From Flavobacteriaceae bacterium (GTDB taxonomy: Bacteria > Bacteroidota > Bacteroidia > Flavobacteriales > Flavobacteriaceae), in NCBI GenBank assembly GCA_947446865.1, contig CANFHX010000005.1:1-64000 (forward strand): 64,000 nucleotides of DNA, read 5' to 3'. Below, piece by piece: positions 51,003-58,947 of this stretch. The notes under the pieces were generated by a model. That model was not told the DNA's origin. It saw only the letters and a list, made by a program, of their open reading frames with translations, and searched no databases. The first letter of the stretch is position 1; the number at the start of each line of letters is the position of its first letter. A program made the position numbers and the translations under genes.

Positions 51003-51803
51003 TTAGAAAAGCCAAAGATACGCTTTTTTAAAACCTTCCCGCCATAATTTTTCGTTGTGTTGTCCACCTTTGACTATGATTTTTTTATTGAGCATTTGGC
51101 ATTCGCAGCGTTTGGTATTAATTTGGTATTCCATTTTATTTACATCTTGCACCATATCGGCATCTCCTTCGGTATCGCCACAAAGAAAATAGACTTTCGT
51201 TTTGAAGGATTTGGTAGTATTCATTAGTTCAAAAATTTCTTTTCGGTTGAACCAAAAAGAAGGGGAGAAACATCCAATTTTACCAAAAACTTCGGGATAT
51301 TTTAAAGCACCATAAAAGGAAATCAATCCGCCAAGGGAACTTCCCCAAAGGCAGGTGTTTTTAGCATTAGGCTTGGTTCTGTAAGTTTTATCTACATAAG
51401 GCTTTAAGGTTTCTACAATAAATTTCAGGTAATTGTCGGCATTTCCACCACCGTATTTTTCGTTTTTGTAAGGGGTTAATTCTTCCATACGTTTTTCTCC
51501 GCCATGCTCAATGCCAATAACAATTACTTGGGCATGAATACTGTCAAGGGTTTCGTCTACATTCCATTCGCCAACATAGGAAGTTTTGGCATCCATAAGA
51601 TTTTGCCCATCGTGCATATAGATAACCGGAAATTTTTTAGTAGAACTAGCATAATTTTCTGGTAAATACACCCAAATTTTCTTACTAGTTTTTAGTTGTG
51701 GAGCATCTATGGAAAAAGTGGTAACGTGTTTACTGGCCGTACTTTGCTGTGCATTGGCAAATCCAAAAAGGAGTAGAGATAAAAAAGTTATAGTAAATTT
51801 CAA
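51003..51803 (-). CDS. Secreted alpha/beta-hydrolase esterase
   Basis: This 266-residue exported hydrolase of the esterase D/Fes-like family has signal peptide 'SLLLFGFANAQ'. Visible are 'IYMHDGQNLMDAK', 'VIGIEHGGEKRMEELTPY' and the nucleophile elbow 'LWGSSLGGLIS' with catalytic Ser, then 'YFLCGDTEGDADM' with the Asp and 'KGGQHNEKLWREGF' with the His. Such enzymes release acyl or siderophore esters; the substrate here is not evident. It is followed after about 90 bases by the DUF1456 gene on the same strand, but a repeat array intervenes. Confidence 0.9.
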   Translation of the reverse strand: MKFTITFLSLLLFGFANAQQSTASKHVTTFSIDAPQLKTSKKIWVYLPENYASSTKKFPVIYMHDGQNLMDAKTSYVGEWNVDETLDSIHAQVIVIGIEHGGEKRMEELTPYKNEKYGGGNADNYLKFIVETLKPYVDKTYRTKPNAKNTCLWGSSLGGLISFYGALKYPEVFGKIGCFSPSFWFNRKEIFELMNTTKSFKTKVYFLCGDTEGDADMVQDVNKMEYQINTKRCECQMLNKKIIVKGGQHNEKLWREGFKKAYLWLF

Positions 51804-51857
51804 TTCAATAATTTTTAGAATATAAATAAAAAGAATATTTTAGCCAAAATAATCATT

Positions 51858-52262
51858 TTGAGTAAAACTAAAGCACAAAAGGTAAGTTTATTGCTAGACA
51901 TGATTGCATTTGCAATTGTAGATGGTGAATTGCACGAAAGAGAATATAATTTTCTTTCATTAATTGCCATAGAATTAGGAATTGACAAACAAGAATTCAA
52001 GCAACTATTTCATGAGGAAAATCCTAGTGAAGTAATTAAAAACGAATTTGAACGTATCCAACAATTTTATCGATTGGCATTGTTGATGCATTGCGATGGA
52101 GTGTTACACGAACGGGAAGAAATTAAAATCCACGAAATAGGAATTAACATGGGTTTAAATCCGTTTGCCATGAAACGCGTTTTAAAAGCAATGGAACAAT
52201 CGCCAACAAGAATGGTTTCTCCTGATTATTTATTGGAAGTTTTTCAAGAGCAGAGTAATTAG
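51858..52262 (+). CDS. TerB-like helical protein, TTG start
   Basis: This 134-residue cytoplasmic, all-helical protein has two similar acidic motifs, 'DGELHEREYNFL' and 'DGVLHEREEIKI', as in the TerB/DjlA-N fold that binds divalent metals. No other ter genes are nearby, so tellurite resistance is not implied. The only start that keeps the first helix is TTG at 51858, as there is no in-frame ATG before residue 15. It is divergent from the esterase gene, with a gap of only 54 bases. Confidence 0.78.
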   Translation: MSKTKAQKVSLLLDMIAFAIVDGELHEREYNFLSLIAIELGIDKQEFKQLFHEENPSEVIKNEFERIQQFYRLALLMHCDGVLHEREEIKIHEIGINMGLNPFAMKRVLKAMEQSPTRMVSPDYLLEVFQEQSN

Positions 52263-52284
52263 GGGTTTTATAATTTTTCCATTT

Positions 52285-53110
52285 TTATTTTTTTAAATCT
52301 GCTATAGTTTTTCCTAATATTTTCATTTCATCAAAAGTAAAATTATTACCTCTAACAGTATTACATTTTACGCAACAAGGAACAACATTCGTTTTTATGT
52401 GACCTTTATTATTATCTATTCTGTCACATCCTATATATTTATCGGTTCCGCAATAAGTGCAATTTTTAAATAGAATATTTTCAATTAGCCATAATATTTA
52501 AATCAAATTCAAATCGTTTTTTTTTGTCTTTAATTTTATATGAAGAGCACATTTTAGATGCTTTATTTCTTAATTTTTGTTTATCTAAATCATGCGCTGA
52601 TAATAAATCACTTTTTGATTGCTTTTTCTTTCCGAATATAATTTCTTCACTTGTTAAATTTTTATCTCTATGAAATCTCAATCTAATACCATTGACACTT
52701 AATTTAAATTGAATAGACCATTCTTTTAATGTTTTAGTTTCTCCATTATATTCAATTTTAATAATGTTATCTCTAATATTTCCTGCAACATCTTTATCAA
52801 GCCACATAAAATTTTCTTTCGAAAAAGGTTTAGTTTTATCGATTCTGGAAAAAATATAACCCTCAATGAATGTTTCTATTACATCATTATAAAAAGTTCG
52901 ATAATCTGTCCATTCTTTACTACACCCAATTTTTTTTCCTTTAATTGTAAACATAAAACTTCTCCAACAATTATAGATTTTTTTATTATCTATATCTGCT
53001 ATATAATCAGTTCTATTTTTCCAACTATTAACTAATGCCTTTATTCTAATTTCTTTTTCTTCAAAAGTTTCTTGCCTTCCAATTTCGAATTGTCCTTTTG
53101 AATTTCTCAT
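52285..53110 (-). pseudogene. HNH endonuclease gene split by a frameshift
   Basis: The intact 5' frame (52481-53110, 209 residues) starts 'MRNSKGQFEIGRQ' and ends '...FEFDLNIMAN', stopping at a TGA. In the next frame, from about 52495, the sequence continues without a gap as 'WLIENILFKNCTYCGTDKYIG'. It then reads 'CDRIDNNKGHI', 'NVVPCCVKCNTVRG' and ends 'GKTIADLKK' with stop at 52285. This is a treble-clef HNH nuclease core: two CxxC pairs, then the D-R-x-D-N and H-x-x-x-N-V-V-P-C-C elements. The parts therefore form one gene broken by a single-base indel near 52485-52500. It resembles phage or free-standing homing-type HNH proteins. Sequence error or programmed shifting cannot be excluded. 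Confidence 0.8.
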
Positions 53111-53466
53111 TTTTTATTATTTCTTTTTATTAATATTAATAAAAACTTGAATACTTTTAAAATATTGTTTTTCTATCTAATCAATTTGAATATAAAGATC
53201 AATATTACTTTTTTTCAAATATAAAACAAAGCCATTAAATCTTCTCTTGCAACATTTTTATCTCATCTCTAAATTTTGCAGCCTGCATAAAATCTAAATC
53301 TTTGGCTGCTTTTTCCATGGCTTTTCGGGCTTCTCTGATTTTCTATTTCGGGTCTGGGTTGGTTCAAACTTTTCGGTTTTTCAACGGTCGGGACTTGCTG
53401 ATGTGGCTTATTTGTATAACTAATGTTCATTAGAATGTCTTATGTTGTCCTATTGCCAAACCAATT
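53111..53466. other. Gap between HNH and FkbM genes
   Basis: Apart from the uvrB fragment, this stretch shows no gene. Bases 53111-53234 are very AT rich and hold the leader of the HNH gene. Bases 53380-53466 are unassigned and less AT rich ('tcaacggtcgggacttgctg'), unlike the flanks, and may be a remnant of incoming DNA. Confidence 0.5.
53235..53379 (-). pseudogene. Duplicated 3' end of uvrB
   Basis: The sequence from 53235 matches the last ~110 bases of uvrB (54529 onward) almost perfectly, including a stop codon at the same place (TAA here, TGA in uvrB). It encodes the UVR-motif end 'AMEKAAKDLDFMQAAKFRD'. A 5-base deletion near 53340 breaks the frame, and similarity then decays through 'tatttcggg' to about 53379. 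It is in the same orientation as uvrB, 1.3 kb downstream, with the FkbM gene between. Confidence 0.92.
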
Positions 53467-54240
53467 TCAACTGCTTGCATTTTTAAATATCAAGTTTGCA
53501 AATCCAGGTAGTTCTTCTGTGCTGTTTATCAATTTATCATCACCATCTACCCATATACATTGATAGCCTTTTTCTTTAAAAAAGTTAAATATGAAATTCT
53601 TCGTTTCTTCTCTTACTTCTATTAAAAATATACTGTTTTGAAAGTTAAGGGTTAATCCCGAAAGGACTTCTTTTTCAAACCCTTCTACATCAATTTTTAT
53701 AAATGCAGGTATTCCATATTCTGAAATTAAGCTATCAAACTTCTTTATAATGACGGTATCTGTGTATCCTTCAAAATTGTTTCCCACAAATTCTTTTTTG
53801 AACGAACCCATTCTTCCGCCAGTTTTTGTGTCTCTAAAAAATTCTTGCTTTACATCATTGTTACCTAAGCCATAATTCAGACAAGTAACATTTGTACATC
53901 TATTAATATTAATGTTAAATTGCAGAAATGAAAAATTTTTATAATCAGGTTCAATTGAAATAACACGTCCCTTATGCCCAACTAATTCGCTAAAAGGAAT
54001 AGCATATTGTCCAATATTTCCACCAATATCAAAAACAAGGTCCTCTTTTTTTATGTACTGACTCAATTTATCTTGTATGTTTTCTTCATACTTTATTTTT
54101 GATTGAAATAAAAAAGTAAGATGTTGTCCCCGTTCATAATATAATACTTTGTTGTATTTATCATATTTTTTACTAATAATCTCCCCTTTAATAAATAGTT
54201 TTATCCCTTTTCTAATTAAATCGTAAATAAATTTTTTCAT
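53467..54240 (-). CDS. FkbM-family methyltransferase
   Basis: This 257-residue SAM-dependent methyltransferase of the FkbM family has the SAM-binding motif I 'VFDIGGNIGQYAIPF', then 'GRVISIEPDYKNFSFL', and the family-defining 'AFIKIDVEGFEKEVLSGL'. The N-terminal ~60 residues are basic and helical. FkbM proteins usually O-methylate sugars of polysaccharides or natural products, but no glycan cluster is present here. The start at 54240 is chosen over the ATG 18 bases upstream; both are possible. The gene lies between uvrB and its duplicated 3' end, so it is probably acquired cargo. Confidence 0.88.
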   Translation of the reverse strand: MKKFIYDLIRKGIKLFIKGEIISKKYDKYNKVLYYERGQHLTFLFQSKIKYEENIQDKLSQYIKKEDLVFDIGGNIGQYAIPFSELVGHKGRVISIEPDYKNFSFLQFNININRCTNVTCLNYGLGNNDVKQEFFRDTKTGGRMGSFKKEFVGNNFEGYTDTVIIKKFDSLISEYGIPAFIKIDVEGFEKEVLSGLTLNFQNSIFLIEVREETKNFIFNFFKEKGYQCIWVDGDDKLINSTEELPGFANLIFKNASS

Positions 54241-54528
54241 ATGGTTTATTTTAATCAACTTTTTGGGTATGATTCACTTTTATACACTCAAATAACTTGT
54301 AAATACAGGCCATAAAAGGCTTTGGTTTTTATTTAGCTAAAGTATAAAAAAATATTACAAATCATCAAAATGACTTTTTATTTATCGAATACTTTTTTAC
54401 TTTGATTGGTTTATATTTAGGAGGTTTGCTACTTCTAGGAACTAGTAATTCTTTAATGTAACTTTAATCCGTTTCACTTTCAAGTAGTTTCGAAGCCAAA
54501 CTTAAAAACTTAATAGTTTAAAAATGTA

Positions 54529-56517
54529 TCAAATCTTCTCTTGCAACATTTTTATCTCATCTCTAAATTTTGCTGCCTGCATAAAATCTAAATCTTTGGC
54601 TGCTTTTTCCATGGCTTTTCGGGCTTCCCTAATTTTCTTTTCTATTTCGGGTTTGGATAAGTACAAACTTTCGGGTTCGGCTGCTTTTAATGCTTGGTTT
54701 TCGTAGTATTGTGTAGAAACCGAGTTGTTTCCTAAAGCACTTCCCAAACTTTTATTTAGGGCTTTAGGTTCGGTGCCGTGAAGGGTGTTGTAATTGATTT
54801 GTTTTTCTCTGCGGTAGTTGGTTTCGTCAATGGTTTTTTGCATGGAAGCCGTAATTTTATCTCCATACATAATGGCTTTTCCATTAATGTTTCGTGCCGC
54901 CCGACCAACCGTTTGCGTAAGCGAACGATGACTTCTTAAAAATCCTTCTTTATCGGCATCCAAAATGGCAACTAGAGATACTTCGGGTAAGTCCAATCCT
55001 TCTCGAAGTAAATTAACTCCAATCAAAACATCGAACAATCCTTTTCGTAAATCTTGCATGATTTCCACACGCTCTAAAGTGTCTACATCACTATGAATGT
55101 ATCGGCAACGAATGGAAACTTTAGTTAGATATTTGGTCAATTCTTCTGCCATTCTTTTGGTTAAAGTCGTTACTAAAACACGTTCATCAACTTCACATCG
55201 CAATTGAATTTCTTCGATTAAATCGTCAATTTGATTCAAACTTGGGCGTACTTCTATAACAGGATCGAGCAACCCTGTTGGGCGAATTACTTGTTCCACA
55301 TAAACCCCTTCGGATTTTTGCAATTCATAATCGGCTGGAGTTGCCGATACATAAATTACTTGGTTTTGCATGCTTTCAAATTCTTCAAACTTCAACGGAC
55401 GGTTGTCCATTGCTGCTGGAAGTCGGAAACCATATTCCACCAAATTCTCTTTACGGCTTCTATCGCCACCATACATGGCATGCACCTGCGAAATCGTTAC
55501 GTGACTTTCATCTACCACCATCAAGAAATCGTCTGGGAAATAATCTAGTAAACAGAAAGGTCGTGTGCCAGGAAGACGTCTGTCTAAATAGCGGGAATAA
55601 TTTTCAATTCCAGAGCAATAGCCCAATTCGCGAATCATTTCTAAATCGAAATTGGTTCGTTCTTCGAGTCGTTTGGCTTCCAGATGTTTGCCAATTTCCT
55701 TGAAATAATCCACTTGTTTTACTAAATCTTGTTGGATATCCCAAATGGCGGCTTGCAAAACATCTTGCGAAGTCACAAACATATTGGCGGGATAAATGGT
55801 TAGGTTTTCGTATTTTTCTAATACCTGCGAAGTTCGAGCATCAAAGGCTTCGATTTCTTCAATCTCATCACCAAAAAAGTGAATTCTAAAAGGTTCATCA
55901 CCATAACTAGGGAAAATTTCTACGGTATCGCCTTTAATTCGGAAGTTACCAGGAGTGAAATCGGCTTCGGTTCTAGAATACAAACTTTGCACCAATTGGT
56001 GTAATAATTTGGTTCTGGAAATGATTTGATTCTTTTCCACCGTAACCACGTTCTTTTGGAACTCAACTGGATTTCCAATTCCGTAAAGGCAAGAAACCGA
56101 TGAAATAACAATGATGTCCCGACGACCCGAAAGTAATGCCGAAGTGGTGCTTAATCGGAGTTTTTCGAGTTCTTCGTTAATGGATAAATCTTTTTCTATA
56201 TAGGTTCCCGTTACCGGAATGAATGCTTCGGGTTGGTAATAATCGTAATAGGAAACAAAATACTGCACCGAATTGTTCGGAAAAAACTGTTTGAATTCCG
56301 AATATAATTGGGCAGCCAAAGTTTTATTATGTGCTAAAACTAAGGTTGGTTTTTCTACATTTTGAATGACATTGGCAACGGTAAACGTTTTACCCGAGCC
56401 GGTAACTCCCAATAAAGTTTGGTATTTTTCGCCATTGATAATTCCTTTTGAAAGTTTTTCAATGGCTTGTGGCTGATCGCCTGTAGGTTTGTAATCGGAT
56501 ACGACTTGGAATTTCAT
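54529..56517 (-). CDS. uvrB: UvrABC system protein B
   Basis: This is the 662-residue damage-verification helicase of nucleotide excision repair. Walker A 'GVTGSGKTFT' is near residue 38. The damage-binding beta-hairpin follows in 'VSYYDYYQPEAFIP' near 95. The helicase motifs appear as 'DESHVTISQ', 'SATPADYEL', 'LLREGLDLPEVSLVAILDADKEGFLRS' split near 540-560, and 'QTVGRAARN'. The C-terminal UVR motif ('REARKAMEKAAKDLDFMQAAKFRDE' split near 635-655) contacts UvrC. It is full length and intact. Its last ~110 bases also occur downstream at 53235. Confidence 0.97.
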   Translation of the reverse strand: MKFQVVSDYKPTGDQPQAIEKLSKGIINGEKYQTLLGVTGSGKTFTVANVIQNVEKPTLVLAHNKTLAAQLYSEFKQFFPNNSVQYFVSYYDYYQPEAFIPVTGTYIEKDLSINEELEKLRLSTTSALLSGRRDIIVISSVSCLYGIGNPVEFQKNVVTVEKNQIISRTKLLHQLVQSLYSRTEADFTPGNFRIKGDTVEIFPSYGDEPFRIHFFGDEIEEIEAFDARTSQVLEKYENLTIYPANMFVTSQDVLQAAIWDIQQDLVKQVDYFKEIGKHLEAKRLEERTNFDLEMIRELGYCSGIENYSRYLDRRLPGTRPFCLLDYFPDDFLMVVDESHVTISQVHAMYGGDRSRKENLVEYGFRLPAAMDNRPLKFEEFESMQNQVIYVSATPADYELQKSEGVYVEQVIRPTGLLDPVIEVRPSLNQIDDLIEEIQLRCEVDERVLVTTLTKRMAEELTKYLTKVSIRCRYIHSDVDTLERVEIMQDLRKGLFDVLIGVNLLREGLDLPEVSLVAILDADKEGFLRSHRSLTQTVGRAARNINGKAIMYGDKITASMQKTIDETNYRREKQINYNTLHGTEPKALNKSLGSALGNNSVSTQYYENQALKAAEPESLYLSKPEIEKKIREARKAMEKAAKDLDFMQAAKFRDEIKMLQEKI

Positions 56518-56531
56518 TAGTTGTTATAAAT

Positions 56532-56831
56532 TCAAATGATTTTTAAATCTTCTGGATTTTGACGACTATCCCAGACTGTAATTATATTAATTTGTTTTGG
56601 TTCGATTTCATAAAATAAAATGTAATCGCCAACAATTAGTCCGCGTACATTTTCAAAATTTGTTTTAACACCAATGTGAGGTTGGAGTTTTAATAAGGAT
56701 AATTCTTTCTGAAAACTTTTATACAATTTTCTTGAATAGATAGTACTTTGATTTCTTTGGTTAAAAAAATCTAGAATTTCATATAATCTTTTTTTAGATC
56801 TTGGTGACCAAATTATTTTTCTTGAAACCAT
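56532..56831 (-). CDS. RelE/ParE-family toxin
   Basis: This 99-residue basic protein of the ParE/RelE toxin fold has N-terminus 'RKIIWSPRSKKRLYEILDFF', a central 'LLKLQPHIGVKTNFENVRGLIVGDYILFYEIE' sheet (split near residue 50-82), and the C-terminal 'IITVWDSRQNPEDL'. The terminal 'WDSRQNP' is usual in ParE-like members. Targets would be gyrase (ParE) or ribosome-bound mRNA (RelE); the sequence does not decide. It overlaps the upstream antitoxin-like gene by 19 bases, which supports a two-gene module. Confidence 0.85.
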   Translation of the reverse strand: MVSRKIIWSPRSKKRLYEILDFFNQRNQSTIYSRKLYKSFQKELSLLKLQPHIGVKTNFENVRGLIVGDYILFYEIEPKQINIITVWDSRQNPEDLKII

Positions 56832-57046
56832 TTTTTAATTTCTAAATCTAACTCCTCGTTATCAATTCCTAAACCATTATTAATTTCAGTTCTAGAAATT
56901 AAAATGTCCTCTATTTGATTTTGATTAAGAATTATTTTTTTTTCAGATTTATTATCCAAAATAGTATTAATAGCCGTCAAAAAGGCTTCATCATCAATTT
57001 GGGATATTTTAGAAATTAAAAGATTTTGTAATTCAACGGTACTCAT
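56813..57046 (-). CDS. Antitoxin of the ParE/RelE module
   Basis: This 77-residue acidic helical protein directly precedes and overlaps the toxin gene. Its length, charge and position fit the type II antitoxins that partner ParE-like toxins in Bacteroidota, including a C-terminal acidic/aromatic end 'DLEIKKWFQEK' that could wrap the toxin. No classical ribbon-helix-helix or HTH motif is obvious. The call rests mostly on gene context. Confidence 0.72.
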   Translation of the reverse strand: MSTVELQNLLISKISQIDDEAFLTAINTILDNKSEKKIILNQNQIEDILISRTEINNGLGIDNEELDLEIKKWFQEK

Positions 57047-57084
57047 AATAATTTTATTTAAAACAAATTTAATAAAAATAATAA

Positions 57085-58038
57085 TTAGTCGATGTTAAAC
57101 TTCCAATCTTTCTGTTGTTTCTCACTCAAGAAAGTCCATGCTACAATGCGGCTAGTTTTTTGGCCTTGAGCCATTTCGATAGTTTTTATTTCTACAGCGC
57201 CAACTTTGTTTAAAGTTTTGTAAAGGCTTTTTAAATTGTCTTTTTTAGAAACTAATGTGGTAAACCAAAAGCATTGCAATGGGTATTTTACACTTTCATA
57301 AATCATTTGGGTAATAAAACCAATTTCGCCACCACTGCACCAAAGTTCGGCATTTTGTCCGCCAAAATTCAATACTGGCTTAGTAGTTCTAGTGTTTTCA
57401 AGGTTGTTTAGTTTTCGTATTGTTACTTTGGTAGCCTCATCTTGAGAGGAATGGAAAGGCGGATTGCAAATTGTAAAAGCAAATTTATCTTCTGGAAGAA
57501 TAATATTTTTGAAAATATATCTTGGTTCGGCTTGCAATTGCAAACTAATAGCATCTATTAATTTTGGATTTTCAGTTATGATTTTCTTGCAATTTTGAAT
57601 CGCATTTTCATCAATATCCGTTCCAACGAAACACCAATTGTAGGCAGAAAAACCAATAATTGGATAAATACAATTGGCTCCAATACCAATATCCAAGCCA
57701 ATAACATTTTCTCCTTCGGGAATAGTTCCGTTATTGGATTCGCCTAATAAATCGGCTATATAATGAATATAATCTGCCCTTCCTGGAATAGGAGGGCAAA
57801 GATAATCTTTAGGGATATCCCAATAATTGATATCATAATCGGAAATTAGTAACGCCTTGTTGAGGGCTTTTACCGCATTAGGATTACTAAAATCTATAGA
57901 TTCAATTTCGTGTTCGTTTGTAAAAACAAATGCTTCCAATTCGGGGGAACTGTCAATTAATTTTTTGAAATCGTAGGAAAATCGATGTATGTTTCTTGGG
58001 TGTAAAGTAGTTTTTTCGACCGTAATTTTGTTCTTCAT
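57085..58038 (-). CDS. rlmF: 23S rRNA (adenine-1618-N6)-methyltransferase
   Basis: This 317-residue rRNA methyltransferase places m6A at position 1618 of 23S rRNA (E. coli numbering). The N-terminal 'LHPRNIHRFSYDFKKLIDSSPEL' is split near residue 12-35. The SAM site 'GLDIGIGANCIYPIIG', 'FVGTDIDENAI', the catalytic 'FTICNPPFHSSQDEA' (NPPF motif) and 'ELWCSGGEIGFI' are all characteristic of RlmF. It is complete and monocistronic or weakly linked to the neighbouring genes. Confidence 0.93.
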   Translation of the reverse strand: MKNKITVEKTTLHPRNIHRFSYDFKKLIDSSPELEAFVFTNEHEIESIDFSNPNAVKALNKALLISDYDINYWDIPKDYLCPPIPGRADYIHYIADLLGESNNGTIPEGENVIGLDIGIGANCIYPIIGFSAYNWCFVGTDIDENAIQNCKKIITENPKLIDAISLQLQAEPRYIFKNIILPEDKFAFTICNPPFHSSQDEATKVTIRKLNNLENTRTTKPVLNFGGQNAELWCSGGEIGFITQMIYESVKYPLQCFWFTTLVSKKDNLKSLYKTLNKVGAVEIKTIEMAQGQKTSRIVAWTFLSEKQQKDWKFNID

Positions 58039-58089
58039 TTTTTATTTCTCTGTATCAAATATAAGAAAATTACTCTTAATGCAAATGTT

Positions 58090-58752
58090 TTAATCCAAAC
58101 ATTCCATTAATAATAAATCCCCTTCTTGATGTGTTATGGAAACGATACCATCTTTGGCGACATGGTTACTGCTTCCGGTGCGGTATCCCATTGTTAATTC
58201 TTCGTTTTGCAAGGGATAAAACAGGTTTTGGGTTGTAATTCCGGATACTTTCCCAATTGGGATTAACGAAATCGGAGTGCTAGCAGTATACCATTTTTCG
58301 AATTTATTTGGTAATAAAAATATTTTAGAATGGTCGTCTAGAATTACAATTTTTAGTTTATTTCGGTATCGAATAATATTGGTGATATTGGTTATGGTAT
58401 GATCGGCTCGTTTTCCCGTTGCCCATACGATATTTACTGCTTTGTGTCCTTTTTCTATAAGGTAGTCTAAGGCTTTTTCTAAGTCGGTTTTGTCTTGGTT
58501 TGGGGTGTGCACAATTTCTAAAGGATACTGTTTTTCTTTGTAAATTTCGGGATTAAAATCGCCATCAAAATCTCCTAAAAGCACATCTACTTTGATGTCT
58601 AATTGTAAAACGCGTTCGATAGCACTATCTAAAACTACCACAATAGGCGACCATTCTAGTAATTGCCCTAGTAACTCAAAACTACAAGAAGTCCCATTAG
58701 CAATAATTAATGCAGGTTCTTGATCGTCGCGAACTATATGGTGTGAGGACAT
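58090..58752 (-). CDS. Thiamine pyrophosphokinase
   Basis: This 220-residue cytoplasmic enzyme makes thiamine diphosphate from thiamine and ATP. Visible features are the N-terminal domain with 'ALIIANGTSC', 'VVVLDSAIERVLQLDI' and the metal-binding 'DVLLGDFDGDFNP', then 'TPNQDKTDLEKALDYL' and 'WATGKRADHTITNI'. The C-terminal beta domain binds thiamine and shows 'SLIPIGKVSGITTQNLFYPL'. The length is typical. No TPP riboswitch is present. Its upstream region is a long heptamer array. Confidence 0.92.
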   Translation of the reverse strand: MSSHHIVRDDQEPALIIANGTSCSFELLGQLLEWSPIVVVLDSAIERVLQLDIKVDVLLGDFDGDFNPEIYKEKQYPLEIVHTPNQDKTDLEKALDYLIEKGHKAVNIVWATGKRADHTITNITNIIRYRNKLKIVILDDHSKIFLLPNKFEKWYTASTPISLIPIGKVSGITTQNLFYPLQNEELTMGYRTGSSNHVAKDGIVSITHQEGDLLLMECLD

Positions 58753-58759
58753 TTTTTTT

Positions 58760-58942
58760 GTTTCGGGTTTAATGTTTCAAGTTCAAAGTTGAAAGTTCAA
58801 AGTTCAAAGTTCAAAGTTTAAAGTTTAAAGTTTAAAGTTTATAATATTTCAAAAGTAATATTTTATTAGTAATATATACTTTTTTTAAACTCGAAACTCG
58901 AAACTCGCAACCCGAAACCCGAAACTCGCAACCCGAAACTTT
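58760..58942. repeat. Long inverted pair of heptamer arrays
   Basis: Twelve GTTT/GTTC-type heptamers (GTTTCGG, GTTTAAT, GTTTCAA, GTTCAAA, GTTGAAA, three GTTCAAA, three GTTTAAA, GTTTATA) run from 58760 to 58843. After a 43-base spacer, eight AAAC-type heptamers (AAACTCG x3, CAACCCG, AAACCCG, AAACTCG, CAACCCG, AAACTTT) run from 58887 to 58942. The two halves are roughly inverted, so the whole could fold into a long imperfect hairpin. It fills the gap between the DUF4249 and thiamine pyrophosphokinase genes. Confidence 0.9.
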
Positions 58943-58947
58943 ATAAC

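Noticed and set aside
50914..51015. Upstream extension of the DUF1456 gene
   Set aside because: The extra 34 codons are translated heptamer repeats; the domain starts at the ATG at 50913.
51858..52262. A tellurite-resistance cluster
   Set aside because: A single TerB-like protein is present without terC, terD or terZ; TerB folds occur in many unrelated settings.
52285..54530. A complete defence island or prophage
   Set aside because: Only one broken HNH gene and one FkbM methyltransferase are seen; no integrase, restriction, Abi or phage structural genes are present.
58050..58100. TPP riboswitch for the thiamine pyrophosphokinase gene
   Set aside because: No conserved TPP-riboswitch core was found on either side of the gene; the upstream gap is occupied by heptamer repeats.
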